This document shows positions 1-11,892 of a DNA stretch of 64,000 bases, one piece after another. A program made the translations under genes and the position numbers. This DNA is from Acheta domesticus. Taxonomy: Eukaryota > Arthropoda > Insecta > Orthoptera > Gryllidae. Location: positions 138,468,303 to 138,532,302 of the forward strand of contig JAHLJT010009436.1 of the NCBI GenBank assembly GCA_031308135.1. Reading direction: 5' to 3'. Each line of letters opens with the position of its first letter. Positions within the stretch are counted from its first letter, which is position 1. Below the pieces are notes generated by a model. It did not search any database. It was given only the letters and a program-made list of their open reading frames with translations, and was not told where the DNA came from.

Positions 1-179
1 CTTGTTCAATCGGCAGACAATGTATTGCATCACCAAGATATAAAACACATTATATTGAACAGTTTACAAACTTCAATATGTACATATATTTAAATATTGT
101 TACGATAAACACGTATACATAGGTGTACACCCATATTTGCATGTACATTGATTGCTCTTTGTTGTATACACTATTCCAT
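1..179 (-). mobile_element. 3' untranslated end of Jockey-type element
   Basis: AT-rich DNA downstream of the original ORF2 stop codon (180-182). It has no open frame. Its position fits the 3' UTR of the retrotransposon that fills 1-6 kb. No poly-A tail or target duplication is seen before the window edge, so the true 3' end probably lies outside. Confidence 0.5.
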
Positions 180-3100
180 TTATATTTCGTCAGAAAGGTT
201 GGTATGTTTGCAGAATTCTATAATTTTTGTTTGGTATGTAGGGGAGTCAAGGATTGAATCGAAATTCGTTCCTTGCAGATATTTTTGTCTTTCTTGTTAG
301 AATTGGGGGCATTCGACAATTAGGTGTTGTATGGTGTTTGGGATGCTGCAGATAGGGCAGATGGGAGGAGTATTCTTAGTTAACAGGTGAAGGTGGCTTA
401 GTTTACAGTGGCCTGTTCTTATTCTTGATATCATGACTTGCTCTCTCCTGCTTAATTTGCTGTTGAGTTTAAGGTTGTTGACATGCTCGATTTTCTTGTG
501 AAGGATACTGGCTTTTTGATCTCTCCATATTTTGTCCCATTTTTCAAAAGATATTTTGTTAAAATATGTCCTTAAATCGTCAATTGTGTTGGATATGGTC
601 AATACACTGTTTGAGTCTCCAACTGCCCTATCATTGTCGGGGCATATACTGTTGTCATCTATTGTTTCTTCTGTTTGGATCGTTTCTATTGTGATGGATT
701 TCCCTGATTTGGTGATGATGTAGTATAATTCTTGTATGTTAATGGCCATTTCAGTTTTGAGATTTCTTTTAGATATAGTGTGTATGATACCGGGAGATTT
801 TATGTAAATTATAAATTGGCTGCGGTTTGTTTGGTTAGCCAGTTTGAATGCTAACATTAGTGAGCACATATCTGCAATGATCTTACTGTAGAAAGAGTGA
901 AGTTGATGTTTAATTTTGGTTTCCTGCGTAAAGATAACTGAATAAGTTTCGTTTTCATTTTTTATTCCGTAGGCATATATACGGAGAGGGTTGTAATTTC
1001 CACTGGTGGGTTCAGCAGGTTGTAGATCCCGGGCTTTTGTTGTTTGGTTTGGTTCCTCGGCAGAAGTTGAAGCTGATTTGGTTAGTATTTCTGGTATTGT
1101 CCACGGAGGAATATTGTGTATTCTTGTCTTTTCTGTTGGTGTTATCTGGAAGCCGATTTCTTGTATAAGTGTTTTAATTTTTGCATATAGGGGAATGTAT
1201 CTTGACTTTTCTTTGTATTCAGCTTGAATCACTGGATAAACATCGTAAAGTATTACTGGGTTGATTGAAGCAGCAGCATTGATGGCATATTTCAACATTA
1301 ATGTATTTCGGCGATTTGCAGGATTTGGTTCGTTGGATTCAATTAGGATGCTTCCGATGGGGCTTGTGCGGTAGCAACCGTACTTCAGATTGTGATCACC
1401 GAGCCTAAGTGTAGGCAGATTCTCTTCATTGTGCTTGGCGAATAGTATACATTCTGTTTTTTGGGCCGAGAATTTGAAGCCTGTTCCTTGGGTCCATTCA
1501 TGGAGTCTGTTTAAGGAAGCTTGCATGATTTGTTGGCTTGAGGAGATAGATTTGCCTTTGCAGAAACCGGTGATGTCATCTGCATATTTTCTTGTAAACA
1601 CAGGAGCTTCAATATTTGCGTCTACATCGTTAATTGCAAAAAGAAAGAGTGTGACGCTCAATACGGATCCTTGGGGTACTCCGTTTTCTATCTTCATTTC
1701 TTCAGAGATGCAGCCGTTGATTCTCACTTGTATGGTCCTGTCTTTCATAAGACTTTTGATAAATTGAAACATATGTCCTCCGATTCCAATCTGCTGTAAT
1801 TTTCTTAGAATTCCGTGTATCCATAACATGCCGTAAGCTTTCTCAATGTCTAAGTTGATGGCTAGAACATGTTGGTTGTTTGAGAATGCTTCTTGTATAT
1901 GCGTGAGTATGCTTATCAGGTGAGCTAAGGTTGAGTGGTTTGTTCTGAAGCCAAATTGGTTATTGGATACAATTTTTTGAAAGTCGAGAAACCACCTGAG
2001 CCGTGAGTTAATTATTTTTTCAAAAATTTTGCACATGTTGCACGTTAATGCGATAGGTCTGTAATTTTCACTTTTTGATCTGTCCTTGCCGGGTTTGGGT
2101 ATTGGAACTACTATTGCAGTTTTCCATACTTGAGGAAATATGTTCTTAGTCCAGATTAAGTTATATATTTTCAGAAGGGTTTCAATTCCCTCTGTGGGTA
2201 ATTGTTTAATGAGTATATTGGGGATTCCATCGGGGCCTGGCGATGAATTTTTGGTACTGTCAATAATTGAGGTGAGTTCCTTTAGGGAGATGGGGTTGTT
2301 TAAATGATATTGAGAACCGGTGTCTTGATTGCTGTTAAATGTAATCTCTTCTTTTTCTTCTTCTGCTTTAAACTGAAGAAAATCAGCAGTATAATTTTGA
2401 GAGCTGGAATTTTTTGTAAATTTATCGGCCAATATGTTTGCGATGCAGTAAGGCTCTGTAATCATTTTGTTGTCATTCTGTAGGAATGGAATTGAATCGT
2501 ACAATTTGTTTCCTTTTATGGCATTAATCTTATTCCATGAGTCTTTGATGTTTGATGCTGAAATAGATGATACAAAGACAGTCCAAGATTTAGCTTTGCT
2601 TTGTTTGATGATCCTTCTTGCCTTCGCTCTCATTTTTTTGTACTCAATCTTGTTTTCTAAGGTGTTGTGTTTTTTGTACTTGTTAAAAGCCCTTTTGGAT
2701 CTTTTTATTGCGTCACCGCATTCGTCGTTCCACCAGGGAACTGATCTTGTCTTATTTGTAGGCCTGGTGTATTTAATGGATTCATATGTAGCTGTTGTTA
2801 TGACATTTGAGAAGGACTGAACGATACGGTCGATATCGTCGTTTTCTTCAAATATATCTTGCTGATTTAAGAGCTTGCTGATACATTTCTTGTATTGTTC
2901 CCAATTTGCTTTGCCGTAATTCCATTTGAGAGATCGTGCAAAGCTGTTAGGAATACTGTGGGGACAGTCCACATACAGGAGTATTGGGAAGTGATCACCG
3001 TCGTGTCGCTGTTCGAGAACACCCCCAGTTGCATTTTGGGGCAATTGCAGTGCAACATAAGGTAAGGTCTATTGCACTAAGATGTCCGTTGCTCATGTTA

Positions 3101-3612
3101 AAATGAGTGGGTTGTCCGTTGTTCAAGATAATTAGGTCCTCTTCATCAATAATATTTTCCATGTGGCGTCCTCTTGTGTCGGATTTGTTTGATCCCCATA
3201 TTGTGTTATGGCTTTTGAAGTCGCCAAGTAGGATAAAAGGTTTTGGAAGTTGTTTAATCAAATCTTTAATTTCATTAGCATCGAGAGAGTGGCTATTGGG
3301 AAGGTACATATTACATACACTGATTGTCGCTGGGGCTTGGATTTTAATAGCTACAGCTTCAATCTCTGTTTGTATGTCAATTTGTTCTGCAGGCAAGTAT
3401 TCCTTTGCAAAAATGGCAACACCACCGCTAGCTATATTGGAGTAGTGGCGGTTTTTGTTGTAGCATTTGAAACCTTTTAATTTACCTTTGCTGTTTGCCT
3501 TGAAGTTAGTTTCCTGAATGCAGATTATTTCGGGCTTGTGATTTTGGCGTAGTAATTGTAGCCTTTCATATCTTGTGTAGAAACCATTTGCATTCCATTG
3601 TAGAATGTTCAT
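180..3612 (-). pseudogene. Jockey-type non-LTR retrotransposon ORF2 (endonuclease, reverse transcriptase, RNase H-like tail)
   Basis: This encodes the enzyme for target-primed reverse transcription. The start at 3612 gives MNILQWNANG, the usual beginning of an APE-type endonuclease. Further endonuclease motifs are QETN, GGVAIF, LLGDFKSHN, SAIDLTL and DGDHFPI. The reverse transcriptase follows with PGPDG, NYRPIAL, QFGF, DIEKAY (motif A), GVPQGSVLS (motif B) and YADD (motif C, about 1575-1586). The C-terminal part is a poorly conserved RNase H-like region, then a CPIC...H...C zinc knuckle. Two lesions break it. A one-base indel in a C5 run near 3022-3026 shifts frame between SAIDLTL and DGDHFPI. 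A TAA at 297-299 precedes about 38 more in-frame codons ending at 180-182. The usual second Asp of motif A is Gly. ORF1 lies upstream on the same strand. Clade assignment is from motif resemblance only. Confidence 0.9.
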
Positions 3613-3891
3613 TTTAGCTTTGAGAAGGGTTAGGTTCAGATATTTCTGTTGTGGTGGCTACATTTTGTAGTAGCCTCCACAACATTCTCTTCTTTATCTT
3701 GTTGGTAAGTCTTTTTGGATTCTTGCTGACAAATATTGGCCGAGTCAAATTTGTTGTATAATGGTTGTGGATACTCAGGTCAACAATGGTGTGAAGTGGT
3801 ATTCCTTAGAATTGTCTTCGTTTGTACGAATTTCATTTAATAATGGCAGGTTGGTGTTTATCATGAGGTTTGTATTAAAAAGAATTCAGTG

Positions 3892-5977
3892 TCAGATTGT
3901 TTCCATGCTAGATTCTGAGTCGGATGTATCTGATTCTGGTATGTGTTTTAACAGCTTTTTCTTTAGTCTGGTAACTCTGTCTTTGATATCTCTGTCATTT
4001 AGTACAGAATGGATGTCGTTGAGCATTTTTATGACGGCTGGGATGTCATTGGAATAATCTTTGACAATGGTGAGAGGGTCAGCAGAGCCCAAAGCATTTT
4101 CAAGTAGTAAATGGAGTTGATTTTCTGACAGTGGGAAAGAGTTTTTGTTCTTCTCGAACAGAGCTTTAGTTGGACTGAGCATGTCCTCAAGAGTAGTACC
4201 AGGGTTACTGTCTTGTTCCGTTTCATCTTGTTTTGCAGAATTCTTTTTCTGTTTCTTTTTTTTGTCTTTTTCACATTATTTTCTTCATTGTGGCTGTCAT
4301 TAGCATTGTTGTTTGTTTCAGAGGGGGAGGAGGATTCATTTGGGAGGTGTCAAAGAATACAAAAAATCTTTAACAATTTCATAAAACTCTTGCAATGTTG
4401 CGAAAATACAAAATTAAAGGCACACACTGACCAAGCGATGCTACCTGACTAACACAGCAAGAAAAACCAAATTAATGTAACATTGCAGACTGTATTGAAG
4501 GGTTACGAGGCACACATGGCTGGATTTTCCAACCCAGACCACTCTCACAGGACCACAGCTCCTCCAAATTACACAGCTGTCTAGTAGAGGGTCTCAAATG
4601 CAGATATCAAGAAAATGCCTTTTACCACCGTGATCACGCTCACGGTCCACCATAGCCCCTTCCGCTTGGCCCACACTCCACCAGCCATCTCTCCCGCTGT
4701 CCATCAGGCTCTGGCCCAGCCCTGGGTTCAGACCCCGGGCAGGGCGCAGGGGGGGCGGGCAGCCGGCTAGCCGGCGGAGGGGCGGACGTAGGCGGGGGGG
4801 GGATACGGGCGGCGACGGCGTGATGGTGGTGGTAGCGGCGGTGACGGTGGTGATGTCGACGTGACGTCATCGGTGTCGGCGCCGAGGGTAGCTGGTTGCA
4901 ACCTGGCCGGGCGGCGGGAGAACCGCCACACGCATCGAGGCGCGGGGAAACAATGATCAATTAATGTCTTAATTCAATCATTAATTGATTGATTGATTGT
5001 TGATTGATTTTTTTTTAAGTGGGACGCGCGAACTTTGGATTTGGCGCCCCCATAACACACTGGTGTAGCATGGAACTCCCATAATTTAACGGGAGTATCA
5101 CAAAGAGTGCCCAGGTGGGCGGAAGTCGCAGGAACTTGTCCGCGCCGACCAAAATGTGCTAACAGAGGCTTCTCTTAAGAAGGGGGGGAAAATTTATAGG
5201 GTCACTGGTTGGGGAGGCAGTGGGTGAGTCAACTGTGATAGGGTGTACTTCAATGTGATTTGTGGGGTTTGAAGATATATTTGTACTTGTAGAATCCAGA
5301 AGGCAATTCTCTTTGTGGTGATTTTGGGGCAGTTACTAGCAGTATGGCCTTCCATTTTGCAATTGAAACAGGTGATGTTTTCAGCAGAGAAAAAGATTCT
5401 ATATGGAGTACCTTCATATACAATCACTGATGACTGAGGGAGTTTGTGAAGTTCTTCAGGTTGGATAAAAGTTTGCCTTCTGAAGCTCATAATGTGACTG
5501 AGATTGTGGTCAGACAGGCCAGCTCTGATGAAAGATATACTGGAGGCAGTTTTAATGTCATGGTTCTTAAAAATATTTGTTATTTCCTCGTTTGGAATGA
5601 ATGGGTATACATTTGATATTATGATTCTTTTGAGTTTGTTAATTAGGGGTCTGACATTAACAGTTGTATTTTTAATGATCAGAGTAGGGTATTTGTTTGT
5701 TATAAGATCAGCATTGGTCTTGGAATTCAGAAACACACATATTCTATTATTGGATATTCTTGATATAAAAGTAATGGCACTGGGGGGAACAATTTCGGTT
5801 AGTTTACTTATATGGTCTTTGACAGTTAGATTTTCGCATGCGTCCAGTAGTATAGATTGTTCTTTTGATGGAAAACTCACAGTATTGGCGGCTCCGGCGT
5901 ACGACTTCGTGGGTTGCTCCTGGAGGTTAGGTGACGGATTCATCTTGAGGTTGGATGGTACAGCTTTATTCATGTAG
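3892..5977 (-). pseudogene. Jockey-type ORF1 (Gag-like, zinc knuckle), split by an insertion
   Basis: This is the nucleic-acid-binding partner protein of the same retrotransposon. The N-terminal piece (5977 to about 5212; Met of MNKAVPSNLK, with an in-frame upstream Met at 6015) has a basic middle region. It ends with a single CCHC knuckle, CFNCKMEGHTASNC. The C-terminal piece (about 4347 to 3892) begins in a Ser/Asn/Glu/Lys-rich linker, followed by DIPAVIKMLNDIHSVL and a basic helix before the stop. This resembles the conserved tail of insect Gag-like ORF1 proteins. An 864-bp foreign segment separates the two pieces, and simple removal of it does not keep frame, so another small indel is implied. 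ORF1 and ORF2 are separated by about 280 bp. Confidence 0.75.
4348..5211. mobile_element. 864-bp GC-rich insertion of unknown type in Jockey ORF1
   Basis: The segment splits the Gag-like ORF1. GGGAGG is present on both sides (4342-4347 and 5212-5217), a possible 6-bp target duplication. The interior changes abruptly to GC-rich DNA at about 4640-4950 and contains an ATTGATTGATTG run near 4980. I find no convincing terminal inverted repeat, transposase or LTR ends, so the element class is open. Confidence 0.5.
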
Positions 5978-6669
5978 ATGCGTCGAGCCAGCCGGCAGGC
6001 CGTCCAGAAAAACACTGTACACTGCTTTCAACACTGATAGCACTTTAAATAACACTGTAAGGTAATGTTAATACTGAAGTGTTTTGGTTCGGAGATGTGG
6101 TATATCGATAAGCTGTAAGAGCGCAGCAGGAGTTGTTGCCTCGACCGCTGTCGAACTACCTCAGAATGGACCAGACATTGTAGGAGGAGAAACGGCTATA
6201 TCCGCCACCATGCAGCTAGAATGTTTCCACTAGCAGGTGAAAGAGCACGTCGCATCACCCTCAATTGCGAGGCTTGACCAGTTTTGGATGTTGCTTGGAC
6301 AATCCCAACGTTAATTTTGTTAAGACAAATTCATCTTACGACAGTAAAACACATGACTTGTGTTAAATAACTAGTAACAAATACACATCATTACACAGAT
6401 ACTACACAGACACTGTTTGTTAGCACTCTCACACTCGATGAGTGCCGCACGTTAAAAGGTCATATGGATTGTGGCAGATTAAGAATGAAACGTGCCGCAT
6501 GCTCTTCCGCCATTGTCTTATGTTCAACACATCACCTCAAAAAAGCCACGCGATAGCTGCCACGATGCTTTCCCACTACTCTCCCGTCACAACTCTGATG
6601 CGATGCGTCCCCACTACTCTCCCGTCACTACTCCTTGCCTAGAGGAAGAGACTCAACTTGCACCACGGC
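5978..6669 (-). other. Probable 5' UTR of Jockey-type element, then unassigned DNA
   Basis: DNA upstream of ORF1 on the minus strand. The part next to ORF1 is probably the element's 5' UTR. Its exact 5' end is not marked by a duplication I can identify. No gene is seen. Confidence 0.35.
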
Positions 6670-7440
6670 AAATAGTTTCATTGTAAAGTAACTTCGCTTT
6701 ATCCAACATTCGCTTTATCCGACACAATAAATATTGTAATGCTGTGACAGAAATCGGCAAATTTTCCACTGAAAAACTCCTATTTTAAAGCCCTTGTACC
6801 AAAAAAAAAGAGAGAGAGAATAAATTTTGTTCCTATACGTCATAATCACTTACTCTAACACTTTGTGAGGGCAGAATACACATTTTGTGGGTTATTAATA
6901 CCGAAAAATCGATTGTTTGACCGAGGCTCCATCCGTTTATTCGGTTGTCCGTCTTTCCGATGCCGCATCGTTAGAGCGTAAACTATGAACTCGATTTTCT
7001 TCAAAATTATTTTTCTCCAGTAGACCTACAGGACCTCAAGTCTCAGTGAGTTCGTAACGGACATTTTGGAAGTTCTACACACAAAGCATCCACATTTTCA
7101 AAATTTTCTCAAAAATTAGTCCATTTTGTTTGTTAAACTCTGCCTTCTTATAGCGCAAAAAGATGCTTAAAGAATGGTTCAGGTCTCATTACCTCTTAAA
7201 TCTCTGATTTTTCGAAAATCGCAAACGTTCACATTGTGTTCGGCGGCATCCTACATCTTCAACATTGAAAATACAACTTTTTTCTGAATGAAACCTGTTT
7301 AGACAGATCTTAAAATACGGTAATGTGCAATTTTTTGAAAATATCAGTTGTTTTTGCGTAAAATGTGGGCAAGTTTTAAACAATTATATTTTCAGAAACG
7401 GCACCAATTTTTTTCTTACATTTTTTCTTCGCATATAGCA
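6670..7440 (-). repeat. Old copy of terminal-hairpin repeat family (reverse)
   Basis: Diverged, reverse-oriented copy of the non-coding family best preserved at 15250-16881. Shared landmarks are the TCCGTCTTTCCG-type tract near 6945, the block following TTCTTCAAAATT, and TTTTCAAAATTTTCTCAAAAA near 7100. No coding capacity. Confidence 0.5.
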
Positions 7441-8990
7441 AAGCATTTATATTTGACTGTTATTATAAAGTTGTAGAAAATAACGAAAAAAATAATTATG
7501 TTCGCTCTAATCCTCACTATTAGGTAGTATTACCTCCATGTTCAACATATTTGAATCAATTGGAAGACTCCAGTTCGTAAATTTCCAATTTTGTGTTTCA
7601 AGTGGCTACTACTGACCTAGTGATCACCACCGATGTCTTTTCTATTTTTTAAGTATGTTAAAAATTGACAGAACCATTTTCTGTCTCTGATTATTGCAAA
7701 TATATTTGAAAACAAAAAATGTAATGATTTATCTTACATTGTATACTATAAATGTTAAAAAAAGCTCATCAAGGCGAACGCAATACAGAAAAGAAATTCG
7801 CTTCCAAGCTTTCAAATGAGCCCACAACTTCCTGCTCTAGGTGAACTAAAGATTTCATAGCCTGTATCAAAGGTGAGGTTTTCCCTGCTCCCATGATATA
7901 ACGCAGGGAGTGGGAACCAAAATGAAAGATTTACCGGCACCGCGAATTTGGCACTTAGTGCGTCATTAATTAAGATGAGTTCAGTGTTCACGATTTAAAC
8001 ATTCAGTTCTTATAAATTTAAAACTTACATTGTTGTGTATTAAAAATTGAAACACTTTCAATGCCTACAAGCGCATATCTTTTGGGTATTTTTAGTTGCT
8101 ATCTATCTACTTATCAACTTCATTAATATCTACTACTTTTACTACTTCTACTACTTTTACTCGCCTTTACTTCGTAAGAAGAGAAAACATTGCAATCGTA
8201 GAATCAAGGAAATCTGTTCTAAAATATCAATCAAGTAAAAAGGTTAAGCACATTTTTTTTGAAAAATAAAGAGTAATATTCACGTAATTTCTGCTTGATA
8301 TTAATGCGAATTAAAAATATTTCTCAAAAATCACTCATTTTTTTCTTTCTCATTTCATTCATTTTCCCCCACTGTTAGAGCAAGGAACGATTAAAAGAAT
8401 GGCGTAGTCTCATTTTCGTCAAACTCTCGAAATTTTCGAACACTGAAAATTTACAAATAATGCGAGACCGTTTCTGATGTAGCACCATTAGTTTTCGATA
8501 TCTTGTAATTACCGCAAGCTGTAAACAGGTGGTACTGCAAGCTGTAAACTGGTTATTTTTACGCAAACCCCTTCCAGATGGAAAGAGATTTCGCTCTCTG
8601 GCATGTGAGCGTTAGTGTTATGGATCCGGCATCCTTTGAAAACCAAACATCCGTTTCATATCTACGTTATTTGTTAGGACTCCTGTGATATTGTATTTTT
8701 TATGATTTCATGCAGAACCTTCTCATATTCTTGCATTTCGATGTATTCAGAAAGACTGGGAAAGATAAAAGCCGTTAAATGGTAACAAAATATTATTTTG
8801 GTATGTACGAGTAGAAATTTAAGTTGCCTGTTTGAATTGTAAGGTGTTTCGGTTAAATAAGAATATCACTTGTTTAATAAATGTTCAAAACATATATTTA
8901 TATTTAATTAAATATCAAAATATAAATTTAGCTTATGGAAAATATACATTAATAAAGCCCATTTTTCGCAAGGCTTGTTTTTGTTTTTTT
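7441..8990. other. AT-rich intergenic or intronic DNA
   Basis: No gene is recognised. A short degenerate fragment of the terminal-hairpin family lies around 8380-8480, and a TACTACTTT-type low-complexity run lies at 8130-8160. Confidence 0.5.
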
Positions 8991-9102
8991 ACTTTCCCGT
9001 ATACGTACGTATACACGGAGTGATATACGTAGTATAGGGAAAGTTATTACTTTCCCGTATACGTACGTATACACGGAGTGATATACGTAGTATAGGGAAA
9101 GT
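8991..9102. repeat. Tandem duplication of the 54-bp terminal hairpin
   Basis: Two near-identical 54-bp units start with ACTTTCCCGTATACGTACG and end with GTATAGGGAAAGT, separated by TATT. Each unit is self-complementary at its ends, ACTTTCCC against GGGAAAGT. Confidence 0.85.
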
Positions 9103-10827
9103 TATGTAATGCTGCGCGAAAAAATGGCCAATTTTCGGCGGAAAAAAATTAATTGCCGGGCCGTGAAAACGAATAAGTGGATAAAATCAGTTGCTAAATT
9201 AAGAAAAAAAAATCCTCTATCTCGTGGTGTGGTCAAAATCCATGATTTGTTGCTTCTTTTTACTTAAAAATCGATTGACGGCATTCCGTCCGTCTGTCCG
9301 TCTGTCCGTCTGTGGTCAACGCTAGCGCCTAAACCGTTCGATCGATTTTCTTCAAAATTGATATTCCCCAGTCGATCTGATTCTAGTCGAAGCTTTGTGA
9401 TTTTGAAAAAGATTCTTTAAAATTTGTCTCTCACGTCGTTAATATTTACATTATCGGCGATTTTTTTACATTATTATATTTACGAGTATATATGCTTTAA
9501 ATAATGTCAAGTAAAGTTTCTCGAAAACACTACCGTTTTCTGTGAAGTAAAAAATTTACATTTTGTAATTTTTGAAACAACCAACCGATAGACCAAAATG
9601 GCTTTTATGTCATTGATAGAGTACATTTACCACTATCCCTACCAAAAGTTTAAAGAAAAAATTTGGAGCCGTTTTTGAAAAAATTTTGTTTTTGTAAATT
9701 TTTAAAATTGCACATATTGCACGCAATATTGCACGAAAACTACCAAAATTGTGAAAAACATTTACATGACCTTTATTAAAGAACTCAATATGCAGAACAA
9801 ATTTTATTTGAAGAAAAAATCTCTATCTTCAATTTTGTAGTTGGAGAAAGACGCCGAAAAAAATTCAAACTTTCACAATTTTCGAAAATTCAGAGCTGTA
9901 CGTGAAAATCGGACCTATGCCATGTTAAAAAGTGTATTTTCCTCTATTCATACAAGAAATTTAAAGAAAAAATTTGGAGCCGTTTTTGAGAAAATGTTGA
10001 AAATCCCCGGGGGGCTTCATATAAAGTACCCCCAAATTTTAAAGAATCTTTTTCAAAATCACAAAGCTTCGACTAGAATCAGATCGACTGGGGAATATCA
10101 ATTTTGAAGAAAATCGACCGAACGGTTTAGGCGCTAGCGTTGACCACAGACGGACAGACGGACAGACGGACGGAATGCCGTCAATCGATTTTTAAGTATA
10201 AAGAAGCAACAAATCATGGATTTTGACCACACCACGAGATAGAGGATTTTTTTTCTTAATTTAGCAACTGATTTTATCCACTTATTCGTTTTCACGGCCC
10301 GGCAATTAATTTTTTTCCGCCGAAAATTGGCCATTTTTTCGCGCAGCATTACATAACTTTCCCTATACTACGTATATCACTCCGTGTATATGTACTGTAG
10401 TGATACCGAATAGATTCAAGTTTATTCTGCCGCAAAATAACTCCACGCAGGCGGCGACGCGAGAGATGCGAGGCGCCACGGGGGCGACCCGAGGGCCAGG
10501 CGAGGCGCCACGGTGTCGGCACCCTTCGCTCCCTGATTCGTCGCGGACACGTGTGCCCCAACTCTGGGTAGCCGCTCTGCACACGACCCCTTCAGTATTT
10601 TTCCACGACGCCTGGAACTCTTCCGTCAACCTCCCTAGAGATTCCTAGCCCCTCACACCCCCCCGGTCGTTAATAACTGCCCCTTTTCGACGCAAAATTA
10701 AAGCGAGAGGGAGCGATAACCAGCCCCTCTCTCACTCTTTTCTCGGCCTCGAAAACATCCTCTGATTGGGCAGAAAATATCTAATGCGCAGTACCCTTTC
10801 GCCAATAGCAACCAGAATTCGGGTTTG

Positions 10828-10845
10828 TTCTAGAATATTCCAGAG
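10828..10845 (+). promoter_or_regulatory. Heat-shock-element-like site in putative LTR
   Basis: TTCTAGAATATTCCAGAG contains three perfect alternating units (TTC, GAA, TTC) with 2-bp gaps, plus a partial fourth (GAG). This matches the known HSF-binding pattern. A CCAAT motif lies at 10802-10806 and its inverse (ATTGG) near 10765-10770. HSF control of the LTR is inference. Confidence 0.6.
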
Positions 10846-11720
10846 TCACAGGGATAATTTTGGTAGGGGGAACGAGGTTTCCTAAAACTTGGAGCGACGA
10901 GGCACAAAAGAGAAGCTGGGGAGCTGTGTTCAGAATCGGACGCAAGTGGCGGCCGCAGGGGGGGAACCTGTTATATTCTGTTGTGGCGTTCGGTTCGATG
11001 GACTTAGAAAAATTATTAAGTTTCTTGTAGAGTTTGGGTACAAGACTTCTGTGACGAACGCAGGCCGCAGAACAGTATTATGAACATTTGACAGCAATTC
11101 GTATTATATTACGTCCGATTTACGTGCGAACTCGAGACTCTCTTTTCCTTAGTGAATTTGTGCGATAATTCACGGGCTCATTAGTATCAAAGTATTGTGA
11201 GATCGACCGGGAATGAACCGACCGTGTCAGTGAATGAACTGTGCTGACCCATTCACCGCAGCGAGCAGACGGCGCTTTTGTGTTCCGGCCGCCTTGGCCG
11301 CTACCCTCGCAAGTACCTGATCTGACCTACATTTTCCGAGCGGCGCCCCTCGCTCGCCACGAACCTCGCAGCCAGCTGACCTGAGGTCGTTCAACTTCAG
11401 TGGGTGGCGCAGGCCGCCTAACAGAGGTATTTTCTGTTCGAGTGTCTTATGTCGTACCCGCGATCGAGAGGTGTGAACAGTACATCAGACAATCAGTGTT
11501 AACTTCCTCTCGACCGGGCGACGAAGAGGAGTTCCCGGCCGCGCATGGCCGTCAAGCGGGAATTCGCGCGCGAAGAAGAGTTTCATCTGATTGTAATCAC
11601 TTTGTAATTTTTTATTCTCTTATGTGCATGACATTTCATTTTTTTGTTTTATTTCGATTTTGGGGGCATGTTCGCCGGAGTTATCATCACCAGACCATTA
11701 GCGTTTTCTTTTTTTTAATG

Positions 11721-11726
11721 AATAAA
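11721..11726 (+). terminator. AATAAA polyadenylation signal in putative LTR
   Basis: A canonical hexamer in the distal part of the element, followed by T-rich and GT-containing sequence. This is where an LTR would place its R-U5 cleavage signal. Confidence 0.45.
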
Positions 11727-11892
11727 TTCAACTTGTTCTAAATTCACATGTTTGACTTCTCATTCAACCTAGGCCACCGGCTTCCTCCATCTTCGCCGTT
11801 TCAGGTAATCTGTCGACTGAGCGGGCCGGCTACCCGTCTGAGGCGCCCAACCGAAGACCCGAGGGTAGTTGCAGTACGTATACGGGAAAGTA

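Larger units (their letters stand above)
10396..11873 (+). mobile_element. Putative solo LTR (1,478 bp), TG...CA ends, GTAC target duplication
   Basis: The segment begins TGTAGTGATACC and ends GGGTAGTTGCA. It is flanked by GTAC on both sides (10392-10395 and 11874-11877). Removing it restores the terminal hairpin of the surrounding repeat, as judged from copies at 16828-16881 and 41242-41295. It is GC-rich in its first half, with CCAAT-type motifs, a heat-shock-element-like site (10828-10845) and an AATAAA at 11721-11726. This order would fit U3-R-U5 of an LTR. No gag or pol is present, so it would be a solo LTR formed by LTR-LTR recombination. The superfamily is unresolved. A non-LTR explanation is possible but must account for the TG/CA ends and the clean duplication. 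Confidence 0.65.
8991..11892. mobile_element. Fold-back copy of terminal-hairpin family, interrupted by a putative solo LTR
   Basis: The left arm (about 9049-9420) is the reverse complement of the right arm (about 10030-10390), giving an inverted repeat of roughly 350 bp around a 600-bp interior. The interior matches the 3' half of the direct copy at 15250-16881. The left end carries the 54-bp terminal hairpin twice in tandem (8991-9044 and 9049-9102, unit 58 bp). The right hairpin is cut at 10395 by a 1,478-bp insertion and resumes at 11874-11892 (GTACGTATACGGGAAAGT). There is no open reading frame of note. Confidence 0.75.

Noticed and set aside
5504..5977. A 157-codon plus-strand frame
   Set aside because: It is antisense to the Gag-like ORF1, which has a clear zinc knuckle.
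9841..10107. An 88-codon frame repeated at 16282 and 40817
   Set aside because: It lies in the non-coding terminal-hairpin family. The frame is not maintained between copies and resembles no protein.
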